From the NCBI RefSeq assembly GCF_024347575.1, contig NZ_AP025504.1:186001-250000 (forward strand): a DNA stretch of 64,000 nucleotides. The letters are read 5' to 3'. The stretch comes from Vibrio pelagius. GTDB lineage: Bacteria > Pseudomonadota > Gammaproteobacteria > Enterobacterales > Vibrionaceae. Of this stretch, positions 36,717 through 46,749 are shown piece by piece. Each line of letters opens with the position of its first letter. Position 1 is the stretch's first letter. The position numbers and the translations under genes are program-made. Under the pieces are notes generated by a model, which worked only from the letters and a program-made list of their open reading frames with translations, made no database searches and had not been told where the DNA came from.

Positions 36717-37079
36717 CTAGTTGTTCTTCAACAGTGGCTTTTCATACCAATCGAGCTCAACATCATCATCAAAATTGTGATGTGAGAAGATAATTGGAAT
36801 ATCTTGAGAGCGATTTTTTCTGCGGTCATCTAATATCATCGCTTCCGCATTTTTGACCGCAACTTCACTATTTCTTTTGTACAGAACCAACTTTTCCTCG
36901 GGTAACGCCGCTAAAAAATCAATATCGTAGCGGATGTATATCGGCTTTAACTGTCCTAATGCCAAGCACGCAAGATCCGCCAACTGCTCCTGAGAATAAC
37001 TCGAAACGTACTCCTCGGTTGTTAGCACCTGGCCAACAAGTGTTTCCATATAGTTGTGGACGTCAACACTGATCTGCAT
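36717..37079 (-). CDS. ComFB-family (late competence) protein, possible cyclic-dinucleotide receptor
   Basis: 120 residues. VDVHNYMETLVGQVL at the N-terminus and LADLACLALGQLKPIYIRYD in the middle are the two recognisable blocks of the ComFB family. The family is named from a Bacillus competence operon, and homologues have been reported to bind cyclic dinucleotides. I prefer ATG 37079, which has GGAGAG at correct spacing, over the ATG five codons earlier. Two predicted diguanylate cyclases and an outer-membrane barrel are encoded within 4 kb, which fits a second-messenger role, but the target is unknown. Confidence 0.75.
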   Translation of the reverse strand: MQISVDVHNYMETLVGQVLTTEEYVSSYSQEQLADLACLALGQLKPIYIRYDIDFLAALPEEKLVLYKRNSEVAVKNAEAMILDDRRKNRSQDIPIIFSHHNFDDDVELDWYEKPLLKNN

Positions 37080-37311
37080 ATCTTCTCTCTCCATGATTTA
37101 CATTCGGGAAATCGGTTAATCCTACTTAACATTTAGTTTGTTATACCAATAATATCAACAACCAACATATTAACCTTATTGCATTATTCATAACTCATCA
37201 CTATGTTTTTGTCGAAATTTGGGTAAAAAGCTTGGCAATTGGAATTTAAGCCGTATCCTACTTAATTACTTTAGTTATAGAATCATCAGTTTAGTCAGGC
37301 ACTCCACATCA

Positions 37312-38556
37312 ATGTCATCTTCGTTTGTAACGTCGAGTTTGTTTCGTTTTAGCTTCCCTATATTTTTACTCTGCATACTGTTCGTCGGTATGAATAACAT
37401 CATCTTAATCGTGGAATCTAATCGTGGCTTTGCCAACAATCTCCCATACATTCTATTGTCGGTAGCGGGTCTCTTATGCTTCACCTTTAAACAAGGACGC
37501 ATGGCAATGGTATCAGTAGCGATGTTGATAGCCTACGCTGTGATTCAGACCCGCCTTCAAACTCCGATTAATACAGGGACAACATTACTGGAGCTCTCTT
37601 TACTCACGACACTACTTCCCGTGTCGTGTCTATTAGTTTATGCGTTCCCAAATACAGCTCTTTCATTACGTACAACCAGTTTCTATCTCGCAGCGATTGC
37701 GCTGTTTATAGCTTGGTCACAGTTGATTATTAGCCATTTTTACGATGGTGGATTTGAATCTTGGAGTGAGGGAATCCTATTTACCTTCCCGGCGATATCA
37801 AAAATTCCTTTGATACTGGTTATGTATAGCTTTTGCTTAACAGGCCTCACTGCAATTTTAGTTTTGATGTACAACCGTCCAATTGATGTCGTGGTCTACA
37901 GTTCCATTATAATGGCGAGTGCTACCTTTGTGTTTTTTGATGTTAGGTACATTTCAAGCACCCTCTTTTCCTTGTCTGGCATACTTATCATTATCTACAT
38001 GATGTCAGCCAGTCACGCGCTGGCTTTCAATGACCAATTAACTAACATCCCCGGTCGTCACGCACTAGAGAGTGATATGAAACACTTGGGACGGAAGTTT
38101 TCTCTGGCTATGCTCGACATCGATCACTTCAAGTCTTTTAACGATACCTATGGCCATGATATTGGGGATGAGGTACTCAAGCTAGTTGCCAGCCGACTTA
38201 AGTTAGCTTCTGGTCATCCACGCATTTATCGGTATGGTGGTGAAGAATTTACCATTATCTACAAACGTAAACAGGCAAAACACGTCCAGACCTATCTGAA
38301 TGAATTGATAAAAGATATAGAAGCTTACGACATAAGGATTCGTGACAACCAAGCTCGTCCTGATTGCGACGAAGCTGGTAGCAAAAACCGTGGTCAAGGC
38401 TCAGTAAAGTCTAAAATTGTAAACGTGACGGTAAGTATTGGCTTGGCTGATAGCAAGACAACTAAAAAGCCAGAGGAAGTGATGAAACTCGCAGATAATG
38501 CTCTGTATGAGGCCAAGAAATCTGGCCGTAATCGATTGTCCATCAGCAACGGATAG
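37312..38556 (+). CDS. Membrane diguanylate cyclase with multi-helix sensor
   Basis: About 414 residues. The N-terminal 245 residues form seven or eight hydrophobic helices with no family I can name. The GGDEF domain has DQLTNIPGRHALE, LDIDHFKSFNDTYGHDIGDEVL and an active-site GGEEF. The position of the inhibitory RxxD site reads SGHP, so product inhibition at that site is not expected. ATG 37312 is used because the reading starts naturally with the first helix; the longer frame adds an unlikely 31 residues. It is divergent from the ComFB gene and convergent with the barrel gene; a hairpin (CGATTGTC/GACAATCG, 38533-38563) overlaps its stop. Confidence 0.85.
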   Translation: MSSSFVTSSLFRFSFPIFLLCILFVGMNNIILIVESNRGFANNLPYILLSVAGLLCFTFKQGRMAMVSVAMLIAYAVIQTRLQTPINTGTTLLELSLLTTLLPVSCLLVYAFPNTALSLRTTSFYLAAIALFIAWSQLIISHFYDGGFESWSEGILFTFPAISKIPLILVMYSFCLTGLTAILVLMYNRPIDVVVYSSIIMASATFVFFDVRYISSTLFSLSGILIIIYMMSASHALAFNDQLTNIPGRHALESDMKHLGRKFSLAMLDIDHFKSFNDTYGHDIGDEVLKLVASRLKLASGHPRIYRYGGEEFTIIYKRKQAKHVQTYLNELIKDIEAYDIRIRDNQARPDCDEAGSKNRGQGSVKSKIVNVTVSIGLADSKTTKKPEEVMKLADNALYEAKKSGRNRLSISNG

Positions 38557-38575
38557 ACAATCGACGGCACTGTTT

Positions 38576-39547
38576 TTAATCTTGGTTGAAGAAAAGAACC
38601 AAGCTTCCACCTTTAAGAGAACTTCCATAGTTGATAGTAAACCCTATCCCTACGTTATCTACCCAATCATTGAGTAAGTCTGGATCCAATAACCACCCTA
38701 GACTAGCTTCATAGTAGGAATGTGTGCCTAGTGGCGTTGATGTATCGCCACCAACATCGATTCTACGCAGGCTAGAGTACATTGATGTGACATTGTCACG
38801 CCAAGATATCAAATCGTAAAAAACCTTGATTTCATTAGCAAGATACCACCCTTCTGGTTTGCCTACATCACCGTCATTGGCTTCGCCCCAACCATACCCG
38901 TAAAAATAATGCCAACTCGTACTTAACTTGATTCGCCCCCAGTCATGTAAATCTTGATAGGTAAGCTTTATATTGGGTTCAATAATATAGGCCCAAGCGT
39001 CAGTATTAACGATGAAGCCATCCAATATACTACGAAATGGATCGAGTATACCGCTTTGATAGGTATAGTCGTTTCGATAATAGGAGATGTGATTACCAAT
39101 GGCCGTGTTGACGCTCCAATGCTCATCCAATTGGTTTACGTTAGCGAACTCCATATAACCAGAAATAATATATTCGCTCAAGGAATCAGGGACACGCCCT
39201 GATGGTAGCTCTATATCTTGGTCAATACCAAGAGCCGACAAGCGTAAGGTCAGTTCTTGCCGATTATCTTCAATGTAGGACGGCAGCTCAATTGTGTAAG
39301 GTAAACTGAGAGCGGCAATGTCTTTACGACGGCTGATGGACTCAGTTGTGCCTAAATTATCATTATCGATTTTCAGAACCTTGTTGGGATCGAAGTTATG
39401 AAAACCGAATGTGAATACGTCGGAATCACTGAGGAGTACACTTGTGGCAAAGTTTTGTTCGAGATCTTTCCGAACAGCATCCTTCAAACTCATAGCACAA
39501 GCCATCGATGGAATAAAAAGCACAATAGCTAAATATCGAAGATCCAA
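38576..39547 (-). CDS. Solitary outer-membrane autotransporter-type beta-barrel protein
   Basis: 323 residues. Signal peptide RYLAIVLFIPSMACAMS, then alternating hydrophobic strands rich in Tyr, Trp and Gly and a strand-like end (GIGFTINYGSSLKGGSLVLF). It resembles PF11557-type solitary autotransporter barrels seen in Vibrio; no passenger domain is present. Starts at TTG 39547, with AAAGGA nine bases before it. It lies 140 bp downstream of the response-regulator cyclase on the same strand, so co-transcription is possible. Function unknown. Confidence 0.7.
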   Translation of the reverse strand: MDLRYLAIVLFIPSMACAMSLKDAVRKDLEQNFATSVLLSDSDVFTFGFHNFDPNKVLKIDNDNLGTTESISRRKDIAALSLPYTIELPSYIEDNRQELTLRLSALGIDQDIELPSGRVPDSLSEYIISGYMEFANVNQLDEHWSVNTAIGNHISYYRNDYTYQSGILDPFRSILDGFIVNTDAWAYIIEPNIKLTYQDLHDWGRIKLSTSWHYFYGYGWGEANDGDVGKPEGWYLANEIKVFYDLISWRDNVTSMYSSLRRIDVGGDTSTPLGTHSYYEASLGWLLDPDLLNDWVDNVGIGFTINYGSSLKGGSLVLFFNQD

Positions 39548-39687
39548 AAAGAAAATCCTTTATTTCTACTCATTACAAACAGCTACTGCCAGTAGAAACG
39601 GCAGCCGACTTTGTCACTAGACTATCACCGTACTCCGCTGATATTTTCTATCGAAAACATAATTTTCACTGCATACATAGATAAGTA

Positions 39688-40659
39688 TTATCGATTAATG
39701 CCCACATTGTCACACAATACATAGGTGTTTCGACCACCTTCTTTTGCAAGGTACAGCGCATTGTCCACCGCTCGATAACTCCCCTCCATTGATTCCTCTC
39801 CTGTTGGAATAAACGTCAACACACCCTGTGACACCGTAACCCTATCTGACACTTTAGAGTGTTCGTGTTTGAGATTTATCTTCTCTAACGCCGCCTGAAT
39901 CCGTTGAGCTTGCTGCTCCGCAAAGTTTCTGTCTGTATCACTGAGTATCAGAATAAACTCTTCCCCACCATAACGCCCGACATATTCACCAGCACGGACA
40001 AACAGCTTTTTTAGAGTGCTAGCCAAGGCTTGAAGACAATTATCACCTTGTATATGACCATAATTGTCGTTGTAAGGTTTGAAGAAATCGACATCGAGTA
40101 GAATGAGGGTCATGTGAGCTTGTCTACGCCCATGCCATGCAATGCTCTCTTCGAGCTTAGTATCCATATAACGACGATTGTACAGCTTGGTTAAACCATC
40201 TTCGTTCGCTTGTTGTTTAAGCAGTAGGTTCAGTTCCTCTAACTTAGCAGTGCTCTGCTTCAACTCTCGCCTCATCACGGCAATACGCTGCATCGCTGTC
40301 AGTTTGGAATTTAAAACCACTTTATTTACGGGCTTTATTAGATAATCATCTCCACCAGCATCGATCGCCTTAGCTATCATTTCTGGCTCATCATGACCAC
40401 TTAAGAAGATGATTGGAATCCAATCAGGAAATTGACGCCGGATTTCCCTCGCAACTTCAAAGCCGTCCATATCCGGCATACTAATATCGAGCAGCACCAG
40501 TTCGGGATCAAATTGGGAGTAAATTTCTAAAGCTTCTTTGCCGCTGCCTACCGCTTCAACTTCGTGGCCTGTCTGCTTAAGGCGAATTGCAAGCTGCATT
40601 CGATCTAATTGCACGTCATCTACAAGCAATATACGCATTGATGATCCCATTCCTGCCAT
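39688..40659 (-). CDS. Response regulator - GGDEF diguanylate cyclase
   Basis: 323 residues, soluble, WspR/PleD-like. Receiver: ILLVDDVQLDR, phospho-acceptor Asp in LVLLDISMPDMDG, Lys in LIKPVNK. A short helical linker (about 130-165) leads to the GGDEF domain with DGLTKLYNRRYMD, LLDVDFFKPYNDNYGH and an active GGEEF. The I-site reads RAGE rather than RxxD, so feedback inhibition may be weak. No histidine kinase is adjacent; its partner must be encoded elsewhere. ATG 40659 has AGGTGA six bases upstream. Confidence 0.9.
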   Translation of the reverse strand: MAGMGSSMRILLVDDVQLDRMQLAIRLKQTGHEVEAVGSGKEALEIYSQFDPELVLLDISMPDMDGFEVAREIRRQFPDWIPIIFLSGHDEPEMIAKAIDAGGDDYLIKPVNKVVLNSKLTAMQRIAVMRRELKQSTAKLEELNLLLKQQANEDGLTKLYNRRYMDTKLEESIAWHGRRQAHMTLILLDVDFFKPYNDNYGHIQGDNCLQALASTLKKLFVRAGEYVGRYGGEEFILILSDTDRNFAEQQAQRIQAALEKINLKHEHSKVSDRVTVSQGVLTFIPTGEESMEGSYRAVDNALYLAKEGGRNTYVLCDNVGINR

Positions 40660-40738
40660 TATTTCACCTTTGTATTGTGTTGAACTATGAAAATAGCCTA
40701 AAACCGGCGTTAATTCATGCGGTCGTCTCTATATTTTA

Positions 40739-40766
40739 TTGACTTTTTTACAGATCTTTTTAGCAT
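40739..40766 (+). promoter_or_regulatory. Possible sigma-70 promoter of the DUF3069 gene
   Basis: TTGACT (40739-40744) and TAGCAT (40761-40766) are spaced by 16 bp, 25 bp before the DUF3069 start codon. Match at the -10 is only moderate. Confidence 0.35.
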
Positions 40767-40790
40767 TGTTTCTTTTTAAAGAGAAATACT

Positions 40791-41228
40791 ATGTCAGACG
40801 CTACAAACAACGAACAGCAAGAAATCGATCTAACCACTATCTCTCCGGAGTTACGTCAAGTTATCGAATTCGATGAAGTGCCAAAAGAGATGCACAACAT
40901 GGTTACTTCTATTCACGAAGTGTCTGAAGAAGCAGTACGCGAAGCTTGGGATAGCCTTCCAGCAAGCGCACAAAACGTGCTAGACAACTTCGAACAATTC
41001 CACGCTCTAATCTCCGTAAGCCAGTCATTCGCTGGTATTAATGTTATGGAAGAGTTCCCAACTCTTAAACTGCCAGAAGGCATGACTGACGAAGAGAAAG
41101 AGGAATACCGCGCTCAACTTCTTGACCAAGTCCTTCACAATTGTGTGAAAGATATGGTTAAACAGATTAAGAAAGCTCGCCGTGATGCAATCTTGAAGCG
41201 TGACTTTAAAGAAGTTTTCACTAAGTAG
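40791..41228 (+). CDS. DUF3069-family protein
   Basis: 145 residues, acidic, helical and soluble, with no signal peptide. The core LRQVIEFDEVPKEMHNMV, VREAWDSLPASAQNVLDNFE and the end VKDMVKQIKKARRDA are conserved in Vibrio and Shewanella homologues as I recall them. Function unknown. Monocistronic: a likely promoter lies just upstream and a strong terminator follows 50 bp after the stop. Confidence 0.75.
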   Translation: MSDATNNEQQEIDLTTISPELRQVIEFDEVPKEMHNMVTSIHEVSEEAVREAWDSLPASAQNVLDNFEQFHALISVSQSFAGINVMEEFPTLKLPEGMTDEEKEEYRAQLLDQVLHNCVKDMVKQIKKARRDAILKRDFKEVFTK

Positions 41229-41276
41229 TGAGTTCAAGGTAATCAATAGATAACCTTCTGTTCTATAATAGAAAAC

Positions 41277-41306
41277 TAAAGCCGCTCCTATTGAGCGGCT
41301 TTTTGC
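41277..41306. terminator. Terminator between DUF3069 gene and modC
   Basis: AAAGCCGCTC / GAGCGGCTTT around a five-base loop, followed by TTTT; T residues also follow on the minus strand, so it can stop modABC transcription too. Confidence 0.88.
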
Positions 41307-41389
41307 TATTCATCGCAAATAGAATCTTAATATATGGTACTAGTGTCACAGGTTGCCATGTGGTTAGTGTGCTGATTCACAGTCAACAC

Positions 41390-42496
41390 TTAATGAGTGA
41401 CTGCAATGTCACGCTGCGCCACACTCACCCCTTTGATCTGAGCAAACACACGTTGCCCGATCGTTAGGCTCAGCTCATCCAATGCCCATAGAGTGATGGT
41501 CGCCCACAAATAGCAACCCGGTTCAAGCTCGAGTTCTACTGCCACGCTCTGTTTATTATGTCGGTGCTGTTGCGTCTCCACTCTGCGAATAACTGCAGGT
41601 AAAATGTTACGTATCGATGTGCTTTTGGGCTTCTGTAATGACAACGACACGTCGTTAGCGCGGATCTGCAGCCTAACTGACGCATCAATTGGGTTATCAA
41701 CTTGCTGAACCCAAAGAGAGGTCTTTTCTCCCAGAGCTAGCTTAGAGAGCGCGTAGTCACTGTTATGTTGAACAATTTTCGCCTCAAACAGAGAACTTTG
41801 CTCAGAAAATGATTGCCACGGTCTCATCGCACGAGAAGCCCACACCTGTTCCGTTTTTCCTGCAGATGTCACTTTACCTTGATCTAAGATGACCAAGTAA
41901 TTCGAGAGTCTAAGGATCTCATTCAGACTGTGAGTCACATAAACAATCGGGATTTTTACGTTTTCGGAAAGGTTTTCTAAAAACGGCATCACTTCCCGTT
42001 TACGCGGCAAATCTAACGACGCTAACGGTTCGTCCATTAACAAAATACTTGGTTTGGACAACAGTGCTCGACCAATGGCGACTCTTTGTTTCTCTCCACC
42101 AGACAACTTAGCGGGATAACGATCAAGTAACGAGCCCAACGACAAAAGATCCACAACTTGATCGAAATGCTGCTGATCCGTCGTTTTAACACCATATTTT
42201 AAGTTACTCGATACTTTCATATGCGGGAAAAGTCGAGACTCTTGAAACACGTAACCTACTTGACGCTGATGGACAGGCAGATCAATTCCTTGAGTGCTAT
42301 CGAATAGGATTTTATCGGAGACCTCAATCTTACCATTGTCAGGATTCTTAAGGCCGCTAATGGCATTAATTAAAGAGGTTTTTCCTGCACCGGAACGACC
42401 AAAGATCGCTGTGATGCCTTGGCTAGGTAGGGTCAGGTCAACATCAAATTCAGTCTCACCAAGCTTTTGCTGATATTTTAGGATCAATTGGCTCAC
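41390..42496 (-). CDS. modC: Molybdate ABC transporter ATPase
   Basis: 368 residues. Walker [15 protein letters not shown] at about 33-46, signature [16 protein letters not shown], Walker [13 protein letters not shown], and a C-terminal molybdate-binding MOP/TOBE-like domain (about 295-365). It powers molybdate import through ModB. Its ATG overlaps the modB stop by four bases. Last gene of modABC; a bidirectional terminator lies about 85 bp downstream. Confidence 0.95.
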   Translation of the reverse strand: MSQLILKYQQKLGETEFDVDLTLPSQGITAIFGRSGAGKTSLINAISGLKNPDNGKIEVSDKILFDSTQGIDLPVHQRQVGYVFQESRLFPHMKVSSNLKYGVKTTDQQHFDQVVDLLSLGSLLDRYPAKLSGGEKQRVAIGRALLSKPSILLMDEPLASLDLPRKREVMPFLENLSENVKIPIVYVTHSLNEILRLSNYLVILDQGKVTSAGKTEQVWASRAMRPWQSFSEQSSLFEAKIVQHNSDYALSKLALGEKTSLWVQQVDNPIDASVRLQIRANDVSLSLQKPKSTSIRNILPAVIRRVETQQHRHNKQSVAVELELEPGCYLWATITLWALDELSLTIGQRVFAQIKGVSVAQRDIAVTH

Positions 42497-43191
42497 TGAC
42501 TCCCCCCTAGTTTAATCACCGTCTTGCGATTCAGCCACTCAGATAACATAAGAGAGCCGAGAGCAATTGCTATAGAGATTGCACAAAGTCGCGCAGCTTC
42601 CATCTCTGCGCCGGGAGTCTCAATAAACGTATACATAGCTAAAGGAATCGTCTGCGTTTCACCCGGGATATTAGATACAAAACTGATGGTTGCGCCAAAC
42701 TCACCTAAGCTACGAGCGAATGACAACATAGTGCCAGTGATAATACCCGGGATCATCAACGGCAGAGTGATCGTAAAGAAAACCTTAATTGGCGATGCGC
42801 CTAATGTGGCAGCGGCTTCTTCCAGTTTACTGTCGACGGTTTCTAAACTTAAACGGATAGAACGCACCATCAGTGGCAGAGCAACAACGATACACGCCAG
42901 AGAAGCTCCCTTCCAACTGAAGCTAAACACCAATCCAAAAACTTCATTGAGCCACGAGCCAATAATGCCCTGCCTGCCCATTAAAACCAGTAACAAATAG
43001 CCGATTACAACCGGAGGAAGCACCAAAGGGAGATGAACAAGACTTTCCACCAAGCCTTTTCCGATAAACTGCTTTTTCGCAAGTAGCCAGGCAAGACCAA
43101 TACCTATTGGTATCAACCACAATATGGCAAAGCCTGCGACCTTAATACTTAGCAGAAGAGCTTGATATTCGTAATCCGATAAATAAAACAT
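42493..43191 (-). CDS. modB: Molybdate ABC transporter permease
   Basis: 232 residues with about five membrane helices. The EAA loop that docks on the ATPase is seen as [21 protein letters not shown] (quoted in part: [10 protein letters not shown]), and [20 protein letters not shown] is typical of ModB/CysT permeases. Stop of modA and start of modB share one base (TAATG), so translation is tightly coupled. Confidence 0.95.
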   Translation of the reverse strand: MFYLSDYEYQALLLSIKVAGFAILWLIPIGIGLAWLLAKKQFIGKGLVESLVHLPLVLPPVVIGYLLLVLMGRQGIIGSWLNEVFGLVFSFSWKGASLACIVVALPLMVRSIRLSLETVDSKLEEAAATLGASPIKVFFTITLPLMIPGIITGTMLSFARSLGEFGATISFVSNIPGETQTIPLAMYTFIETPGAEMEAARLCAISIAIALGSLMLSEWLNRKTVIKLGGSQ

Positions 43192-43946
43192 TAGTGCGTA
43201 TTAAAACCGTAGCGCTCGAGGACTGACTTAGAAAACTCGCCCTGCATAAAGGTATAAAAAGCTTGTGTTGATTCGTTAGTATTCAATTTTGCTACAGGGT
43301 AACGTATCGGAGTATGTGAGGACTCCGGAAACGTATCAACTATCGAAACGTCTTTGGAAAGCATAGCGTCAGTTTTATATACAATACCCAGTATCGCTTC
43401 TTGTCTTTCAACCAATGCCAGTGCCATGCGTACATTATTACTCGGAGCTAGACGAGTACGAACACTGTCCCACACTTTTAATGCCTCCAAAGATTCTTTC
43501 GCATAAATACCGGCAGGCACTGACATAGTATTACCCACAGCCAACCGCTCCCCTTCAAGCGTGGCCTGCCATGCCGTAGCATCACCAAGGCGAAACTGAG
43601 AGTAGTCCGTGTTGTCTGATTTCGATGAAATCAAAACCAGTTCATTGCCAACCCAAGTGGTGACATTGTCACTTGAAACATACCCTCTATCGACTAGATG
43701 TGTCATCCATTTTTCATTCGCGGCGATGAACACGTCTGCGGGTGCTCCTCGCTCTATTTGACGAACCAATGACGATGTACTCGCATACACTGGTGTGACA
43801 TCAATATCGTTACTCTTTTCAAATTCATCGATCAATTCATCAACAACGTTAGTCATTGAAGACGCGGCATAGACTTTAATAGTGTCTTGCGCGGATACCT
43901 GAAAAGCCATAATAGCAAGCGCTGCGGTCAGCAATCGTTTCTGCAT
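43191..43946 (-). CDS. modA: Molybdate-binding periplasmic protein
   Basis: 251 residues from ATG 43946, which has AGAGAG upstream; signal peptide RLLTAALAIMAFQVSAQ. The mature protein has the ligand-loop blocks of ModA: VYAASSMTNVVDEL, YASTSSLVRQIERGAPADVF and GNTMSVPAGIYAKE, and the late GIVYKTDA. It captures molybdate or tungstate for ModBC, supplying the molybdenum cofactor. Only 32 bp separate it from the cobQ stop, so the mod operon either reads through from cobQ or has a promoter inside it. No ModE box was recognised. Confidence 0.94.
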   Translation of the reverse strand: MQKRLLTAALAIMAFQVSAQDTIKVYAASSMTNVVDELIDEFEKSNDIDVTPVYASTSSLVRQIERGAPADVFIAANEKWMTHLVDRGYVSSDNVTTWVGNELVLISSKSDNTDYSQFRLGDATAWQATLEGERLAVGNTMSVPAGIYAKESLEALKVWDSVRTRLAPSNNVRMALALVERQEAILGIVYKTDAMLSKDVSIVDTFPESSHTPIRYPVAKLNTNESTQAFYTFMQGEFSKSVLERYGFNTH

Positions 43947-43978
43947 CACACTCTCTTTCACGTGATTGTTCATTAAAT

Positions 43979-45454
43979 CTATTTTTCAATGGAAGCCAGT
44001 TCTGGCCACAATAGGTCAAGTTTCATATATTCTTCGATTGCGTCGGCAATTCGATTGATGCCTTCTTCTTTTAGTGCGTGATGGTCAATCGTCGCCACAG
44101 AGCTTGCACCAGCCCACTGACAAATCGAAGCGAGTGCATCGCTATTATCAAACAGGCCATGAAGATAAGTTCCGAATATACTGTTTTCGCTATTTACTGC
44201 TCCATCAATGGCTCCAGAGTCTAACTGGATCGGCGCATCTTTTTCTTTGATTTGAGTCTTGCCTACATGAATCTCATACCCTTTTACTTCAGATACACAG
44301 CCACTCAAGGTTAGCCGTCCGCTCACATTGGTCAGTGTTTTCTGTTGTGTCAAAACAGTCGTTGTTTCTAACAAACCCAAACCAATAGAAGATCCTGGCT
44401 GCCCTTCCACACCATCCGGATCATCAATTGACATTCCTAGCATTTGATAACCACCGCAGATCCCGACAACCTTACCGCCGAGACGAAGGTGACGTTTAAG
44501 ATCTCTGTCCCAGCCTTGCTCACGCATGTAATCAAGATCTGCCCTGACGGACTTAGTGCCAGGCAAAATAATAAGGTCTGCTCCATCTAAACGCTCACCT
44601 TTTCCTACATAACGCAGATCAATGTCAGGGTTTAGGCGTAAAGTATCAAAGTCTGTGTGATTACTAATACGAGTAAATATCGGTACTACAACCTTTAGTT
44701 TAGCGTTGCCGTTGGACTCTTGCGCTGTAGTGATCGCATCTTCTGCTTCTAGATTGAATCCATGCAAATAGGGTAAAACACCAAGCACAGGCTTGCCCGT
44801 TTTCTCTTCTAACCAATCTAAGCCTGACTCAAGCAACTTAATGTCACCACGGAAGCGGTTGATCACAAAGCCAACAACCCGCGCCTGTTCTGATTCTGAC
44901 AACAATGCCAAAGTACCGTATAAATGGGCAAAAACCCCACCCCTATCGATGTCTGCAATAATGATAACCGGCACGTCTGCTTCTTCGGCAAACCCCATAT
45001 TGGCGATATCATTTTCACGAAGGTTGATCTCAGCTGGGCTGCCCGCCCCCTCAATCATCACGCTCTCATAGTCAGACTGAAGACGATCGAATGAGTCTAT
45101 CACGGTATTCATAGCGACTTTCTTGTAGTCATGATAGCCAGTAGCTTCCATGTTGGTTAGCGCACGTCCTTGTAGAATAACTTGTGCACCTGTATCTGAA
45201 TTAGGTTTGAGGAGTACTGGATTCATGTGAACTGTCGGCTTAATATTACAAGCTTGAGCCTGAACAGCTTGCGCTCTGCCAATTTCACCACCGTCTTCAG
45301 TCACAGCACTATTCAGTGCCATATTTTGTGGTTTGAAGGGGGCGACCTTAACGCCACGTCGAGCCAATACGCGGCATAAACCTGCCACCAATACACTTTT
45401 CCCGGCATCCGATGTCGTGCCCTGAACCATAAGAGCTTTAAGTGGTGTTAACAT
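43979..45454 (-). CDS. cobQ: Cobyric acid synthase
   Basis: 491 residues. N-terminal P-loop synthetase ([20 protein letters not shown]), [10 protein letters not shown], and [20 protein letters not shown]-terminal class I glutamine amidotransferase with nucleophile Cys in [10 protein letters not shown] and His/Glu of EIHVGKT and YLHGLFD. It amidates adenosylcobyrinic acid diamide to cobyric acid. No other cobalamin genes are near, so the host must encode them elsewhere or use it for salvage. It begins opposite the BOF-family gene, with a 195-bp shared region where I see no B12 riboswitch. Confidence 0.93.
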   Translation of the reverse strand: MLTPLKALMVQGTTSDAGKSVLVAGLCRVLARRGVKVAPFKPQNMALNSAVTEDGGEIGRAQAVQAQACNIKPTVHMNPVLLKPNSDTGAQVILQGRALTNMEATGYHDYKKVAMNTVIDSFDRLQSDYESVMIEGAGSPAEINLRENDIANMGFAEEADVPVIIIADIDRGGVFAHLYGTLALLSESEQARVVGFVINRFRGDIKLLESGLDWLEEKTGKPVLGVLPYLHGFNLEAEDAITTAQESNGNAKLKVVVPIFTRISNHTDFDTLRLNPDIDLRYVGKGERLDGADLIILPGTKSVRADLDYMREQGWDRDLKRHLRLGGKVVGICGGYQMLGMSIDDPDGVEGQPGSSIGLGLLETTTVLTQQKTLTNVSGRLTLSGCVSEVKGYEIHVGKTQIKEKDAPIQLDSGAIDGAVNSENSIFGTYLHGLFDNSDALASICQWAGASSVATIDHHALKEEGINRIADAIEEYMKLDLLWPELASIEK

Positions 45455-45649
45455 GAAAACTGATTTCCTTCATTTTTAGACGCATACAAGCGCGCTTTTG
45501 TCTCTATAGTAGCGCTATTGATAATAAGATGCTCAAGAAAATGAATGGAAAATGAATACCTTACTCACGCTGAATTCAAACCTTGTGTTGTTTAATAGCC
45601 TCATCGAAACAAAGCGTTTCAACTAAACATAACCAATGAGGTCGTTATT

Positions 45650-46021
45650 ATGAAAAAAGCAATCCTGGCAATCGCAGCATCCGTTATCCTAACTCCAGCT
45701 ATCGCGCTAGCCGGTGGTCATCAAAACAACAACAGCGGTATCTCTTACACAGGCCCTGTAGAATCAACAACGATTGCGACACTGTTTGAAAACACAAGTA
45801 TGTTTTCTGAACAAGAAGCAATAGTAGACGGTAAAATTGTGCGACAAGTACGTCATGACAAGTTCATCTTCTCTGATGGTCAAAGCGAAATCCAAATCGA
45901 GTTAGACGATGATATCAAGCTAAGTCAGCCACTGACGGCGGAAACACAAGTACGTATTTTTGGCGAGTATGAAGGTGGTAAAACCCCAGAGATCGAAGTT
46001 GACCATATCCAAATTCTATAA
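45650..46021 (+). CDS. YgiW/YdeI-type BOF (OB-fold) periplasmic protein
   Basis: 123 residues. Signal peptide ending AIALAGG; mature protein has the single bacterial OB-fold of PF04076 (GPVESTTIATLF, VDGKIVRQVRHDKFIFSDG, IQIELDDDI, VRIFGEYEGG and EIEVDHIQI). Relatives YgiW and YdeI in enterics are linked with tolerance to peroxide, acid and antimicrobial peptides. Ribosome site GAGG lies upstream of the ATG. Terminator follows 22 bp after the stop. Confidence 0.85.
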   Translation: MKKAILAIAASVILTPAIALAGGHQNNNSGISYTGPVESTTIATLFENTSMFSEQEAIVDGKIVRQVRHDKFIFSDGQSEIQIELDDDIKLSQPLTAETQVRIFGEYEGGKTPEIEVDHIQIL

Positions 46022-46043
46022 TCTCGATTGACTCTAATTAAAA

Positions 46044-46069
46044 TGGCCTGCATATTGCAGGCTTTTTTG
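46044..46069 (+). terminator. Rho-independent terminator of the BOF gene
   Basis: GCCTGC / GCAGGC around a five-base loop with six T residues directly after. Confidence 0.88.
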
Positions 46070-46105
46070 TATATACTGCCCTAAATACAAAAAATTGGAG
46101 TCACC

Positions 46106-46630
46106 ATGCAGGGTTACGCAAAAAAAACGCTACTGATCGGATTAAGCACGCTGTGTTCATTTGCCGCGTCGGCGAACAATTTCAACTACAACACTTTTGA
46201 AATCCGAATGGGTGCTAGCCCAAGTACATTTGGTGGTGAGTTCACGACACTATTTACCCAAAACGCACACTTTATTGGCCGTATAGATTCTGGTTTTGAA
46301 CAAGACTGGGATGCGGCAGCGGGCATTGGATTCAACGGCCCAATTGGTCAATTTGCTGATATCTATGGTCAAATGTTGTTACACAATATTGAACGCAATG
46401 ACGACAACAACTTTAAAACTGAAGTCAACGTCGGTGTCAAAGCATGGTTGATGGCCAACATCGAAGTTAATGCACGCTTGGGTCAGCTTATTGATAATGA
46501 TGGTACTAACTCTATCGTTGGCTTCGGTGCCCGTTTCCATTCAACAGAACAACTGTCTGTCGGTGTTGATATGCGTAACAACGGTACTTATGGTCACCAA
46601 GTACTGATGTCAGCGCGTTTTGGCTTCTAA
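46106..46630 (+). CDS. Small outer-membrane beta-barrel protein of unknown function
   Basis: 174 residues. Signal peptide LLIGLSTLCSFAASANN; the rest alternates polar and hydrophobic residues, with Gly-rich turns, and ends in ARFGF, the terminal Phe recognised by the Bam complex. About eight strands could be fitted, as in small OmpW/opacity-type barrels. GGAG lies seven bases before ATG 46106. I do not recognise a named family. The gene has terminators on both sides and so its own transcript. Confidence 0.7.
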   Translation: MQGYAKKTLLIGLSTLCSFAASANNFNYNTFEIRMGASPSTFGGEFTTLFTQNAHFIGRIDSGFEQDWDAAAGIGFNGPIGQFADIYGQMLLHNIERNDDNNFKTEVNVGVKAWLMANIEVNARLGQLIDNDGTNSIVGFGARFHSTEQLSVGVDMRNNGTYGHQVLMSARFGF

Positions 46631-46686
46631 ACCCTCTTTTGTCGCCATATCATCGTTCATTAATTTATTTAAAAATTTTTAGAATT

Positions 46687-46724
46687 AAAAAATCCCCATA
46701 GGTTTGCGCCTGTCGGGATTTTTG
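46687..46724. terminator. Bidirectional terminator between barrel and lipoprotein genes
   Basis: AAAATCCC-C-ATAGG pairs with CCTGT-C-GGGATTTT around a six-base loop, with A/T runs on both sides; it lies between two convergent genes. Confidence 0.82.
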
Positions 46725-46749
46725 TCTGTATCAGTATTAATACTACTGA

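Noticed and set aside
45455..45649. Cobalamin riboswitch upstream of cobQ
   Set aside because: The 195-bp gap is too short for the usual element and I saw no B12-box-like sequence.
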